Of a stretch of 64,000 bases of DNA, positions 11,283 through 21,386 are shown in pieces. The notes under the pieces were generated by a model. That model saw nothing but the letters and a program-made list of their open reading frames with translations, did no database searches and was not told the origin of the DNA. A program made the translations under genes and the position numbers. Source of the stretch: Hyphodiscus hymeniophilus. Taxonomy: Eukaryota > Ascomycota > Leotiomycetes > Helotiales > Hyphodiscaceae. Position 1 is the first letter of the stretch. Each line of letters begins with the position of its first letter. The stretch covers positions 1,302,001-1,366,000 of the forward strand of contig VNKQ01000011.1 in NCBI GenBank assembly GCA_016508695.1. The letters are read 5' to 3'.

Positions 11283-13089
11283 ATGCACTCCATAGTTACA
11301 CCCAATGCTTGGGTAGTCCTGCGACTGCCCTCGGATTCTCTGAAAGTCGTCCAAATAACTCCAAATACGTGTGCACAGCGATGTCCCTCCAAGAATCCAG
11401 ACTGACATCCTTCAGCGTAGTATCCTTGGGAAAATATGGTTCATTTTCTTCCAATTATCTCCTCTCTCGTCCTTACCACCAAATATATGAATTACTCGAC
11501 CGAGTCGCAGGTTCTTCCTCCTCAGCACTCCGCATAGTCCCCGCCTCCGAGCTACACGCCGATACAATCGCAGAAGAAGCCTCTGCCTCAAACCCTACAA
11601 ACACAACTTCCACAATAGATGCTGGTGATGGAGTTGAATTTCAACTCGTCGGCGAGAATGGTGAAGTCATGATGCGCTCCAATCGGGAGACCATTGATGA
11701 CTCTGCCCGTCAAACATTGACTATGGAAGAAATTGAGGAACTCAAGAGGGAAGGCACCGGTGCTGGTAAAGATTTGATTGCCAAACTCATGTTGTCACAT
11801 ACGGGCATTGAGCAAAAAACGGCTTTCAGTCTGGCGAAGTACAAATTACTCAAGACGAAGAAATACTTGAGAAGATTTACGCTATTGCCAATGGATGTGG
11901 CCACGTTGTGTCATTGGATGATTGAAGAGAAAGATTCAGGTAAAATACTTGAATTTCGAGAGGAGATGCTGGCTCTAGCGGGAAGCTGGAGTAATGTGCA
12001 TTATGCCCTCAAACCATTATCCAGCCCCGGATCCGAAGGAGGAAGATGGCTTGTCGTTGACGAAACCGGCGGACTGTTAGTAGCAGCGATGGCCGAACGG
12101 ATGGGAATACTATATCCAGAAGACTACTCCAGCGACGAAATTCCTGACACACGAGGCCGGGAATTCGATCATTCGTTCTCCTCATCCAACAGTCTAACGC
12201 TCCTCCACACCAATGCCCAACCCAACCTCTCCCTACTGACCTATTTCCACTACAACCCTAATGCTCCCACCTCATCAAGTTATCATACTCATCCGCTCGC
12301 TACCCACCTCCTCGCCCTTTCCTGGCTGCAGTTAATCTCGCCGGAACTCGACACGACCTATTCATCTCCGCCTCCGGACTACAACCTTGCTGAACGGCAA
12401 GAGATGAAGTCCGGGAAACGAGGAACTTATTACCGGAAACTACGGCGCTATCACCGCACGAAACACATCGTGGATTCCACATTAGCAGGGGATTTTGATG
12501 GCCTGGCTATCGCATCCTCCATGTCCCCCGAATCCATCCTTCGCCACACAATACCCCTCCTCCGTGGCGGGGCTCCAATTGTAATCTACTCCCCAACCAT
12601 TGAACCCCTCGTCCAATTAACAGATTACTACTCGACATCACGACGTACGGCATTCATCCAATCCCCTCCTGCGTCCTTTGCTTCTCTGATTACTGAGGAA
12701 GAGAAGGCGAGATGGAAAGGCGATGATGATTTCCCACTCAATCCGACTTTGATTTTGAACGCGAGTGTGCAGAGCGCGAGGGTAAGGGAGTGGCAGGTAC
12801 TACCTGGGAGAACGCATCCGAAGATGACAGGAAAGGGGGCGCAGAGGGATATTTGTTTACGGGTGTCAGGGTCAGGCCAGCGGAGGGGAAGGTTGAGGCT
12901 AGGGGGAAATTCGTGAGGAAGAAGGAGAAGCTGAAGACTGAGCATGTGATGAAAGACGGCACAGTAGAAGTGGATGGTGTAAAGGCTGTGAAAAAAGTTA
13001 ATGGTGGAGATGTGGCAGGGCAAAGTAGCCCGACCATTGTCCAAGATTCGAAGGACGGTAATAGTGATGTCGACATGTCAGGATCTTAA
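11283..13089 (+). CDS. TRM6: tRNA m1A58 methyltransferase non-catalytic subunit TRM6 (Gcd10); one apparent frameshift
   Basis: Partner of catalytic TRM61 in the nuclear complex that makes 1-methyladenosine at tRNA position 58. Exon 1 (11283-11368) encodes MHSIVTPNAWVVLRLPSDS. A 47-nt intron (11369-11415) leads to VVSLGKYGSFSSNYLLSRPY, the classic Gcd10 N-terminus. The middle carries AGKDLIAKLMLSHTGIEQKT and KYLRRFTLLP. The C-terminal Rossmann half ends with VREWQVLPGRTHPKM. The frame then breaks at a five-G run (12835-12839). Adding one G restores GKGGAEGYLFTGVRV and a tail ending at 13089; total coding length becomes 1761 nt (586 aa), a multiple of three. This is the second such G5 break in neighbouring conserved genes, which suggests a technical cause. 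The SAM site is degenerate in this family. Confidence 0.88.
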
Positions 13090-13297
13090 ATAATAGCACA
13101 GTTTCTGTAGCTGGGTCCGATGTGCAATCTGCCTTTGGTCCACCCATCAATGCTTGCTTGATAATGTTTTGTGCATTTTGCTTTTCGCGTATAAAGATCA
13201 CTCAGCATCTCTTAGTTGCTTTCATCATTCCATAGCCTCTCTGAAGCCTAGGGACCTATCCTCGCCCCGTCTCAAGTCATCTTCTCTCCCTACCAAC

Positions 13298-14234
13298 TCA
13301 CAAACTCTTTCCCATGAATTTCCTCTTCGTAAAGCTCAACCACCACTTACTGGGCTTCCCATCACCAACGCCAGCCGCATCCTCATATATTCGCGCTAGC
13401 AGTCTTGAGGCCAGTTCCTGTCGTACTTGCGAGAGGTATTGGCGGAGCGTTTCAGCTTCTTGGCGGGTTTTCGGTGGGTTGTACATCTCTGTGTGTTAGC
13501 AGTGGAATGGGGATGAAACTTGTAATGCGTATCAATGGGGAATGGATAAGGGAGGTGAAGCGATGAATTTTAGGTCTAAGGAGAAGGGACAAGGTAAAAC
13601 CATACTTGATTGAGAGGGAAGCCTGGATCTCCTGGGATAGCGAAGTTGCTGTCGAGAGCTATGTTTTGGACTTCCTTTTGGGCTTCTCTGTTGTTGTTTT
13701 CTGTCAGCACTCATCCATACTTGAGTATCGGACCTCTGGGCAGCTGGTGCAAAGCGTAGAGCATATGTCCAGCTGGACAGCGCTTGCTATTCCAACCCAC
13801 CACAATCTGCTCCTATCTTTCGTGTTTCACAAGCCATCACATACCTAGCACTCATATTCGGTCTAATCTTTCCCAAACACTCACTGACCCAAAGGATTCC
13901 ATAAATCAACAACCGATCTGCTGGACCCTGAATCTCAAAGTTGCGAAAGAATGTATTCGCTCGGAAAAGGCTCAGCACCTCATCTAACGCATCGTAGCTC
14001 TCGGAATCGGGTTCTGGGGAGAGGTGGCCCGGAAGTGCGGGATCGAGAGGCAGTGTGTAGGCTGGTCCACGGACTTTCGTACGTAGGGGCAGTAGTGGGA
14101 AGTTGCCAACCAAAGCGGTGGTTGGCTCTGACGAGTCGTGGTTGAATATGCTGTTGTAGGCCTAGAGAGTGTTAGGTTATAAGCATATCAAGAGAATATT
14201 TTGTATGTTTGCAGGAAAGGAGACGTACGGGCAT
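13298..14234 (-). CDS. ARPC3: Arp2/3 complex subunit 3 (ARPC3, p21)
   Basis: Subunit of the actin-nucleating Arp2/3 complex, acting at cortical actin patches. Four exons: complement(13298..13486, 13606..13687, 13845..14161, 14229..14234), totalling 594 nt (197 aa). The first exon is only six nt (Met-Pro). It joins AYNSIFNHDSSEP, giving the MPAYNS start that is typical of the family. VGNFPLLPLRTKVRGPA, then YGILWVSECLGKIRPNM, then ALDSNFAIPGDPGFPLNQ are strongly conserved ARPC3 blocks. The C-terminus ends WWLSFTKRKFMGKSL. All junctions have GT-AG ends and compatible phase. Its 3' end is convergent with TRM6, about 210 bp apart. Confidence 0.93.
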
Positions 14235-16326
14235 TATTGCACTTTTGACAGGGGAATTTGGAGGGGATGAGGTTGTGAGACGGAGGGGTCGTTGAAGCTG
14301 CGTCAGTTCGAGGCTGACGATGAAAGACATCACGTGAGGGCTTGGCATTGCCTTGTGGTTAGGTAATATTTCCAAATCAAATCACCTCGCAAGCTCTCGT
14401 TCTCATTCCATCTTTCCCTCGCTCAGTCAACTCATCTTAGTTCAAAGCAACTCATTATGATTCAAGTAACTCATTATTTACGTCTTTATATCTTTACTTG
14501 CATCTATAAGTTCAAATATTAAGGCTGGTTGCTGGTCTGGCGATTTGCCCATCATATGAATCCAGAAGACCAAGTCGAGTTATGCCTGCTTTCCTGTATC
14601 TGCTTTCTTGCTTATCAGTGCCTCGCTGTCCATCAGCCGCAAAATATATTCCACGCGAAGAGTGGTGTCCAGCTCCTAATCGTCTCAGTAGCCGCGATTG
14701 ACAACCAAGTTCTACGGGCACGCATATCATGTCGCCTTCCATCTCGAGCGAGCGGTCCTCTTCCCATATATCCCGATTTTGAAATGAAGAATTTCTCGCC
14801 AATCGCGAACCACTTGATGACCTGGGCGGAAAAACGGAATACATGGCCTCCACCAACTAGCAGCTCTTGCAACCATGGCAGTTCTACAGTAAGATTGCTT
14901 TCTCAACGTCTAGTTTTTTGTTTCAGGAATTCGTATGTATCGCCAAGAAAATTTTCGAGGAGTATTACTTTGTTGCTCTGGCTTTGGATTCAGATTTCAA
15001 TAGTGTACTCTGACTAGTCCAAAGTCCCTTGGACCAGGGGTGCTGAATCAGGCCAAACAAAACTTCCCAGCACCGTTGATGATATTCATCTCATCGCAAC
15101 CAAGGCCTAACATAAAATTACTGGGTCTGTGTATATCTATGGTTCCACCCACATCGAGGCAAGTGTCTCGCTGCTTTTGCAATCTGATTTCAGATCTGGT
15201 TCGCAATTACAAACCACATGATGATTTCTTCAGAGATGTATATCGCGCATGAAGGCAAACTGGATAGTCTCTTCGTAATCATCTGTCTGATATGTATAAA
15301 CCGCTTCGTTTCTATGCCACCTTTACCCAATCTCTCGTCGTGGCAGTAGAGGAGTAGCCAGCTGACTTACGTGGTGCGGTTTTCCATCTACTGGAATCGG
15401 CAGCGTCATATTGGGATGCCCTCTATACGCAGGGCAGCACCTCTTACACAGGCTTGCCGTCGATGTTTGTGAGCGCTATTCCACACTCAGTTCTGGTATG
15501 CGTATGTTTCAAAAAGGCGGAAAAGGCCCGTATTGCTGTCTAAAAATGTGGTGAATGATGAAAGATAGAATCACGGATTCGGAAATTGTTGGATGGTGGC
15601 TTTTAGAAAGTTATATTTTGGGATTTTTCCATTACGTGCAAGTGAAAGTCTCGCTTGAAGCTCCATCTCCGGAAGCTTTCACTGTTTCCCTGTAGTAGCG
15701 GTGTGGCTTCAATGAATTCCTTGGTATTTTGGATGGAAATTGTCCGGGAAAGTTCTTCTCTCCGCCTAATTTTCTCGAAACTCCACAATGATGGAAGGAG
15801 TAAACTTATCGACTGAGGCCAAGCATGCACTTGAATAAAGGCAGGTATTGTATCTTCGGCGAACCTGTCGCTTGGCTACCTTAGCCCTGCCATCGGAAGA
15901 TGAAATTATTTATGTTGCCGATAGTCGAGAAACAGGCTATTAATCTCAAGCGTATTGGGACAAGTACCGTATATTGAGTTCATGATGACTGTTGTATTGC
16001 GCAAGGAAGTAACTCTCCTCTCGTGCATCGGCGACATGCTAATCCGAACAAGGCAGTTGATATGCTAGGTTGACTGCTAAATAGGCCGAGATTTTTGCGA
16101 TAATGCCTGTACGTGCCCCGTATCAATTGAAGTGAGGAGTCGATCTGCAGAGTTGTCCAAACGATACAGGGAAGGAGGCTTTCAATTACCCCACCCCCAC
16201 CTCTCACTAATCGTCGTCTTGCTTGAATTTGCGACTACCGGCTTCGCGACTCAAACGTACTTGAACAGCATGTTCCCCAAAGAAGAGATATGGCGTTGTC
16301 CTCGACATTTCAACCCAGTTTTCACA
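14235..16326. other. Intergenic region, about 2.1 kb, no supported gene
   Basis: Several open frames of 60-160 codons occur on both strands (for example near 14529-15017), but they overlap each other, mostly start at non-ATG codons and show no family signature that I know. The region includes the upstream sequences of ARPC3 and of the secreted protein at 16327. Confidence 0.4.
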
Positions 16327-17520
16327 ATGAGACTTTTCTTTCTCCTCATTTCGGGTCTCATTGTTGCCGTTGCCTCGAAGGGGACGCCGACCTGCGAAAC
16401 AGATAATGATTGTAACTTGAACGGGGAATGTCTCCCAGGCGTCAAGACCTGCAAATGCGACTCAGGTTGGACATCTTCTGACTGTGGTGCTCTGGATCTC
16501 CGGCCAGCCACCCGGGGCACTGGATTCAATATCACCTCAACCGGCACATCTACGTGGGGTTCCAAAATCATCCACGACCCACACAATCCCAAACTCTTCC
16601 ATCTGTTCCTCGCCGAGTTTACTGATGACTGTGGACTGGACTACTGGTCTCCATATAGCAGGATCATAAGGGCTGAGTCAACCGCTGGTCCTGCAGGGCC
16701 ATACACCTTTACTCAAGAGGTTGTTGGAGCGTTTGCACACAACCCCACGGTTATCTATTCACCAGCTGACCGCAAATATTTGCTGTACTACATTGGCTGT
16801 CCACAATCACCACCGGAAACCTGCACAGATCCAAGTTTCACTTGCGGACCAGGAAACTTCATCAATGGCGAAAGTGGAATCTCCCTTCAGTCCTCTACCG
16901 ACCTCAAGACATGGAAATTCGTAGGCCAAATCTTCCAAGGTGCGAACGACGATGCCTGGGACGCGGATGTCACAAATCCATCGCCGTTCCCGTTATGGTC
17001 GCACTCCGACCAGACTTCTGAAATCCTACTGGCGTACAGAGGCTGTCCAGTCAATTGTTCCGGCAACGAACTCCTCAACCTCGCAACTGCACGTTCATTT
17101 GGCGGTCCCTACACCAAAACGCAATCCCTACCTCTCTTCTCAGCCCCCAATGAAGATCCATTCATATGGCGGGACAAACGCGGACATTTTCACATGCTGA
17201 CGCATTCTCTGGAACCTGATGGTAGCTTCGGAAGTGGGCCGAAAGTTGGTCGACATGCCTATTCGCGGACGCTGGAGGGGCCATGGACATTCAATAATCA
17301 GACGCTAGCGTTTAGCACTTTGGTTGAGTATAGTGATGGGACTAGTGTGAACTTTTACAGGAGGGAAAGACCACAATTGTTCTTCAGCGAGGATGGGCAG
17401 ATGACGCCGCTGTATTTGAGCAATGGTGTTCAGGAAAACGGGAGCTCCATGAGTTATAGTGTCATTCAACCTTTGGCAGGCGCTAAGCAATGGGAGAAGA
17501 CTTTTGGGCTAGCTGCATAG
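16327..17520 (+). CDS. Secreted protein with EGF-like module and GH43-like beta-propeller
   Basis: Single-exon, 397-aa predicted extracellular protein. I chose the ATG at 16327 rather than the upstream in-frame ATG at 16132 because it opens a clean signal peptide (MRLFFLLISGLIVAVASKG). The upstream 65 codons look non-coding. Directly after the signal comes a cysteine-rich EGF-like module with six Cys in about 40 residues (CETDNDCNLNGECLPGV, then CKCDSGWTSSDCG). The rest shows repeated beta-strand blades typical of five-bladed propeller glycosidase-like folds: GSKIIHDPHNPKLFHLFLAEF, read in two parts (GSKIIHDP, KLFHLFLAEF), then HNPTVIYSPADRKYLLYYIG and NEDPFIWRDKRGHFHML. The DPF/IW motif resembles GH43/GH32-type active sites, but I cannot assign a substrate. 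Several N-glycosylation sequons are present. Confidence 0.75.
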   Translation: MRLFFLLISGLIVAVASKGTPTCETDNDCNLNGECLPGVKTCKCDSGWTSSDCGALDLRPATRGTGFNITSTGTSTWGSKIIHDPHNPKLFHLFLAEFTDDCGLDYWSPYSRIIRAESTAGPAGPYTFTQEVVGAFAHNPTVIYSPADRKYLLYYIGCPQSPPETCTDPSFTCGPGNFINGESGISLQSSTDLKTWKFVGQIFQGANDDAWDADVTNPSPFPLWSHSDQTSEILLAYRGCPVNCSGNELLNLATARSFGGPYTKTQSLPLFSAPNEDPFIWRDKRGHFHMLTHSLEPDGSFGSGPKVGRHAYSRTLEGPWTFNNQTLAFSTLVEYSDGTSVNFYRRERPQLFFSEDGQMTPLYLSNGVQENGSSMSYSVIQPLAGAKQWEKTFGLAA

Positions 17521-18297
17521 GGGGTCTCTGCTCGTCGAGACGTTGTTTCAATGCATTTGAACTTGTGCCACGGTTGGCGAGGGAGTGGTGAGACACGGAT
17601 TTTCCAAACAAGTCTATTAAATCCAATATGAACGTTTCTCAACTAAAACCTCCATAAACACATACTGTAAGATTGATCTTGGGAAGAAGAACTCCTAGGT
17701 GACATGTTGACCCATTACCACGAAAGACCATGAAAATGAAATGTAGTATCCTCTGTAAAGTGCAATCTTTAGAAGGAGAGAATTGAATTTGATTGATGGG
17801 AGCGGCGCAAGGATCTTCGAGTGTCTTCGGTAGGTATGCAAATACTATGGCCCGAGCCTGGGCCAGATGGTTGCTATGGACGCATCTGATCTCAAGAAAA
17901 GTTCTGTTTTTTCTTTCTTCCTACGGCCACCTTGCATGCTAAGGTTGAGGCAAGTGGAGGAGGTTCAAAGAGGAAAAACGATCGAGCAGGTGAGACTAAA
18001 TAGTATAACAAGATTGCTTTTCAGTCTTTAAGCGCCGAGATTACGTCCATTGAGCAAGTCCTTGATTCGCCAGGGGTTTCTACGTTGCGATAGGCTGCTG
18101 GGTGTAGAGGCAAAATTGAGATATACGACATTGGAGTGCAGTCTGCACGATGAAACACCATGTCTTCATCCTGTAGAGCAGATAGTTCAACAACTGATCT
18201 GACTCCCAAAACGCTTGTCAACTTGATTAAGCTTGTCTAAGTTTATCTGAGACTCTAGGAGGAGATGATGCTTTGCAATTTCAACACGAGGTTTCGC
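17521..18297. other. Intergenic region, no supported gene
   Basis: Convergent 3' regions of the secreted propeller protein and the isochorismatase-like gene. Only short open frames are seen. Confidence 0.4.
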
Positions 18298-18912
18298 TCA
18301 GTACCCCAAAACACTCAGAGCTTTCTCAGTGGTAGTGACGGTCGCATACCCACACAGCATACTCATAGCAGCCCTATGCGTTTCCTCCCCCGTAATCTGC
18401 TTCCCACTAATCCAATCCTCCATACCAAAAGCCGCAGTCGCATCACCCACGACCACGATCTTATACCCCAGGTCCGTGCCATTCCTCGTCGTATCATTAA
18501 CGCACTGAGCAGCATCCATTCCGATAACCACAATCTTCCTCTTCTCTCCTTTCCCATCTTTACCTCCGAGAGCTCCTAGCTCTTCAACTTTCGCCTTCAG
18601 CCCGGACGCAACAAACGGACTCCCGACATTCTTCACGAACACGGGCTCATCCCCCTCGGGCGCAGCACAGGGGTGAATAGCATAGGTTTCAGGATGAATC
18701 GCTGCGATAGGGTTTGTGTCGTCAGATATATCGTCGTGCTGGACGTGCAGGATAGGCCACCCCCTGGACCGCCAGGTGGAAAGAAGATGCTTCGCATTAG
18801 AGACGAGGCTGGGTGTTGAGCGAGAACCCCAATCTGCTGGTGAACTCTCGACGAGCCCTTGTTGGAGGTCTATTATGAGAAGGATGGGGGACGGGGTAGA
18901 CTGGGTCGCCAT
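18298..18912 (-). CDS. Isochorismatase-family cysteine hydrolase
   Basis: Single-exon alpha/beta cysteine hydrolase, 204 aa from the ATG at 18912 (MATQSTPSP); an in-frame ATG at 18939 would add nine residues. The catalytic triad of the family is visible: Asp in LLIIDLQQGL, Lys in FVKNVGSPF, and Cys in IGMDAAQCVNDTTRNG. The cis-peptide region just before the Cys is intact. The motif usually reads G-x-x-T-x-x-C-V; here an Ala replaces the Thr, as in some fungal members (from memory). Substrates in this family include isochorismate, nicotinamide, N-carbamoyl compounds and ureidoacrylate, and none can be chosen from sequence. It stands alone, upstream-divergent from the aldo-keto reductase gene. 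Confidence 0.85.
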   Translation of the reverse strand: MATQSTPSPILLIIDLQQGLVESSPADWGSRSTPSLVSNAKHLLSTWRSRGWPILHVQHDDISDDTNPIAAIHPETYAIHPCAAPEGDEPVFVKNVGSPFVASGLKAKVEELGALGGKDGKGEKRKIVVIGMDAAQCVNDTTRNGTDLGYKIVVVGDATAAFGMEDWISGKQITGEETHRAAMSMLCGYATVTTTEKALSVLGY

Positions 18913-18939
18913 TGAATCTCTGTGCAAAACAGGAGGCAC

Positions 18940-19803
18940 CTGGATTGGGAAAGAAGTGCGATTCTAGACTAATGTCTACTTGGTACCCGAGAGCCTGTTG
19001 AGTGATGGATAACTTGTCAGTGGAGCTCAGCCGTGTGCAGGACTCTGGCTGCTTACCAGAAAAATACTTGGATATTCTCTATTACTGAGAGGATTGACTC
19101 GAAGACCGGCTCATACTATATTTATTTCTGTAAAATGGCAGGAAACGGAGTTCCGCGTCATGAAAACACGAGGTTGGCGCGGGACGTCAGCAAGTCACGA
19201 GTGCGGGGAATTAATAAGCTTCTTTTCCGTAAGCACTCCTTATCTTTGATCCACATCCTCAGGCGGAAGGTGGTAATTCTGTGTTCTGCTTGCTGACAGA
19301 GGTCAAGTAGCATCGATAAAAGGTACGCGTGAGGTTATACTACCTACAAAACTGTCGCTATGAGATAAGGTGCAGTTGTCCTGTTGCTTAGCAACCTTAC
19401 TTAGGTAAGGTAGGCGGGGTCAGTGCCTCTCCGCAATACCAAGAAAGTCACGTGGCTACTTCACCCTTCAACTTCTCCAGCTTGCTTCTTATTCCAGAAT
19501 TACATCACAAAGAACTATAATCAAAAGAGCTCAGATTTCGACAACAAGTGAGTTCACTTATATAAAGCCAAGTATTTGATAGAACGCGATAGTGTACGAA
19601 GTACCTCTGATTTGTTCATGGAGTTTCACTTATCTCCGGCCGTTTATCGGCACCTACCCCTCCGCTCTACCCCTCACTACCCCAACTCGTACCCAAACAA
19701 GTGTCTGAAGTCGCAATACTTTCAGATATTCAAACAATAAAGTACCATAACTTTGCTTTAAGCTGGCGAGTTTCCATTCAACAACAAGCCTCAAACAATT
19801 AAC
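18940..19803. other. Divergent promoter region (hydrolase / aldo-keto reductase)
   Basis: Spacer upstream of two divergent genes. No supported gene. A GC-poor stretch with CT-rich tracts lies close to the start at 19804. Confidence 0.4.
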
Positions 19804-20867
19804 ATGGCGGAATCTCCAAAGACAGCAGTCAAGATCGTGTTTGGGGCGATGACCCTTGGCAAACCAGGTTTGCCCAGCAACCCACTCTCCTTGCTGGCCT
19901 GCGTCTTACTTTTACAGGCGCCGAACAAGCTCGAGTCCATTCTCTCGAAGACTGCGCTGCCATTCTCGATGTCTTCCAAAAGTATGGACACAAAGAGATT
20001 GATACTGCGATTGTCTACGGCGGTGGTAGTTCTGAAGAATATCTCGGGCAGCTGCACTGGCAAGATCGTGGCATCGTTATGGACACCAAGTTCTCCCCAA
20101 AAGCAAATCTGGGATTGGAACCAGGTGTGCAGAGCACCCATCGACCCGAACACTTGCGTCTAGCTCTCAAGCGCTCGCTCGCTTCTCTTAAAACTGAGAA
20201 AGTCGACATGTGGTATTTGCATGCGCCAGATAGGACTACGCCCTACGAAGATACCTTAAGAGAAGTTAACAATCTCCACAAGGAGGGATATTTCAGGCGT
20301 TTTGGGATCAGCAACTTCATGTCTTGGGAAGTGGCGCAGATGGTAGAGATCTGCGACCGCAACGGGTGGATCAAACCAACAGCATATCAAGGGGTCTACA
20401 ACGCTCTCCATCGAGGCGTTGAATCTGAGCTATTCCCATGCCTCCGCAAGTATGGCATTTCCTTCTACGAGTTCAATCCCCTCGCAGGAGGCTATCTAAC
20501 CGACCGTTACCATCGGGATACGGCAGATCACGAAGAAGGGAGCAGATTCGATCCAAAGAGAAACCAGGGGCAGAACTATCGCTCGCGTTACTGGAACGAT
20601 GAGTATTTCGATGCCCTAGATATTCTCCGTCCTGTAGCGAAGAAACATGGTCTGTCAGAGGCAGAGTGTGCTCTTCGTTGGATGACCAACCACTCTCAGC
20701 TCAAAAGAGAGAACGGAGATGCTATTATCATTGGTGCAAGTAGTGCGAAGCAGCTGGAAGAGAACTTGGCAAATTTGGAGAAAGGCCCCCTTCCAGACGA
20801 TGTGGTGAAGGCTTTTGACGATGGATGGGCTAGGGTGAAGGGAGTCTGCGCGAATTACTTTCACTGA
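19804..20867 (+). CDS. Aldo-keto reductase, AKR7 (aflatoxin aldehyde reductase-like) family
   Basis: NADPH-dependent reductase of aldehydes, 337 aa, two exons: 19804..19867 and 19918..20867. The 50-nt intron joins KIVFGAMTLGKPG to AEQARVHSLEDCAAILDVF, restoring the usual AKR7 N-terminus; both flanks show GT-AG. The tetrad residues are visible: Asp and Tyr in IDTAIVYGGGSSEEYLG, Lys in VMDTKFSPKA, His in WYLHAPDR. GISNFMSWEVAQMVEIC and EFNPLAGGYLTDRY are family blocks. The C-terminal cofactor loop reads AIIIGASSAKQLEENL. Cytosolic location is expected because no targeting signal is visible. The exact substrate is not predictable; detoxification of dicarbonyls is common for the family. Confidence 0.93.
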
Positions 20868-21386
20868 ACAGTCTCGGCTTGAAGGAACGCATGATGTCGG
20901 TCCAATCCGTTCCAAAGTTTGTGAAGGGTTCATTGAAAGGAGGTTCCGGGTATTTGTTGATGGAACAAGGAGAAGGCACTAGAATAGGAAGGAGAATTTT
21001 GCGCAGCTCACTCACGACACAAAACAAAGACAAGATATTATTTTTAATCTATTACTTTATCAGCAGGCACAGCTGAATCTAAGGAAATGGGTATGTTCTC
21101 AACGCCTGCCAAGAGAGAAAACGTAATGCCGCGCCTCTACTCCGTCCGTGCAAATGCTTCTTGCCTGCTAAACGCTCGCAACTCTCCCAAAGAGCAAGCA
21201 ATTTGTACAGCACTTTTTGCCAATTAAAAAAAATTAGAGTTCCAACACCGGCAGCTCGACCTAACGAGCTGTACAAAGCAGGCACTTTAAGACTATCTAA
21301 ACATGAAGGGAAAACTCGCCACAACGCATCGGACCGTCATTGTCATTAGGTTTCTAGGAGGTATACACTTGTTTCGTGTTGAAGAA
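20868..21386. other. Convergent 3' spacer (aldo-keto reductase / PMA1)
   Basis: Contains the two 3' UTRs. No gene is supported. An AT-rich stretch at about 21030-21065 could serve 3'-end formation of the plus-strand gene. Confidence 0.35.

Noticed and set aside
12791..12855. An intron explaining the TRM6 frame break
   Set aside because: The only short GT-AG option (48 nt) does not change frame and would delete the conserved LPGRTHPKM block.
14529..15017. 163-codon plus-strand open frame
   Set aside because: Non-ATG start, overlaps two similar-sized minus-strand frames, no recognised motif.
16132..16326. N-terminal extension of the secreted propeller protein
   Set aside because: It would bury the signal peptide behind 65 residues of non-conserved, Arg-rich sequence; the ATG at 16327 is better.
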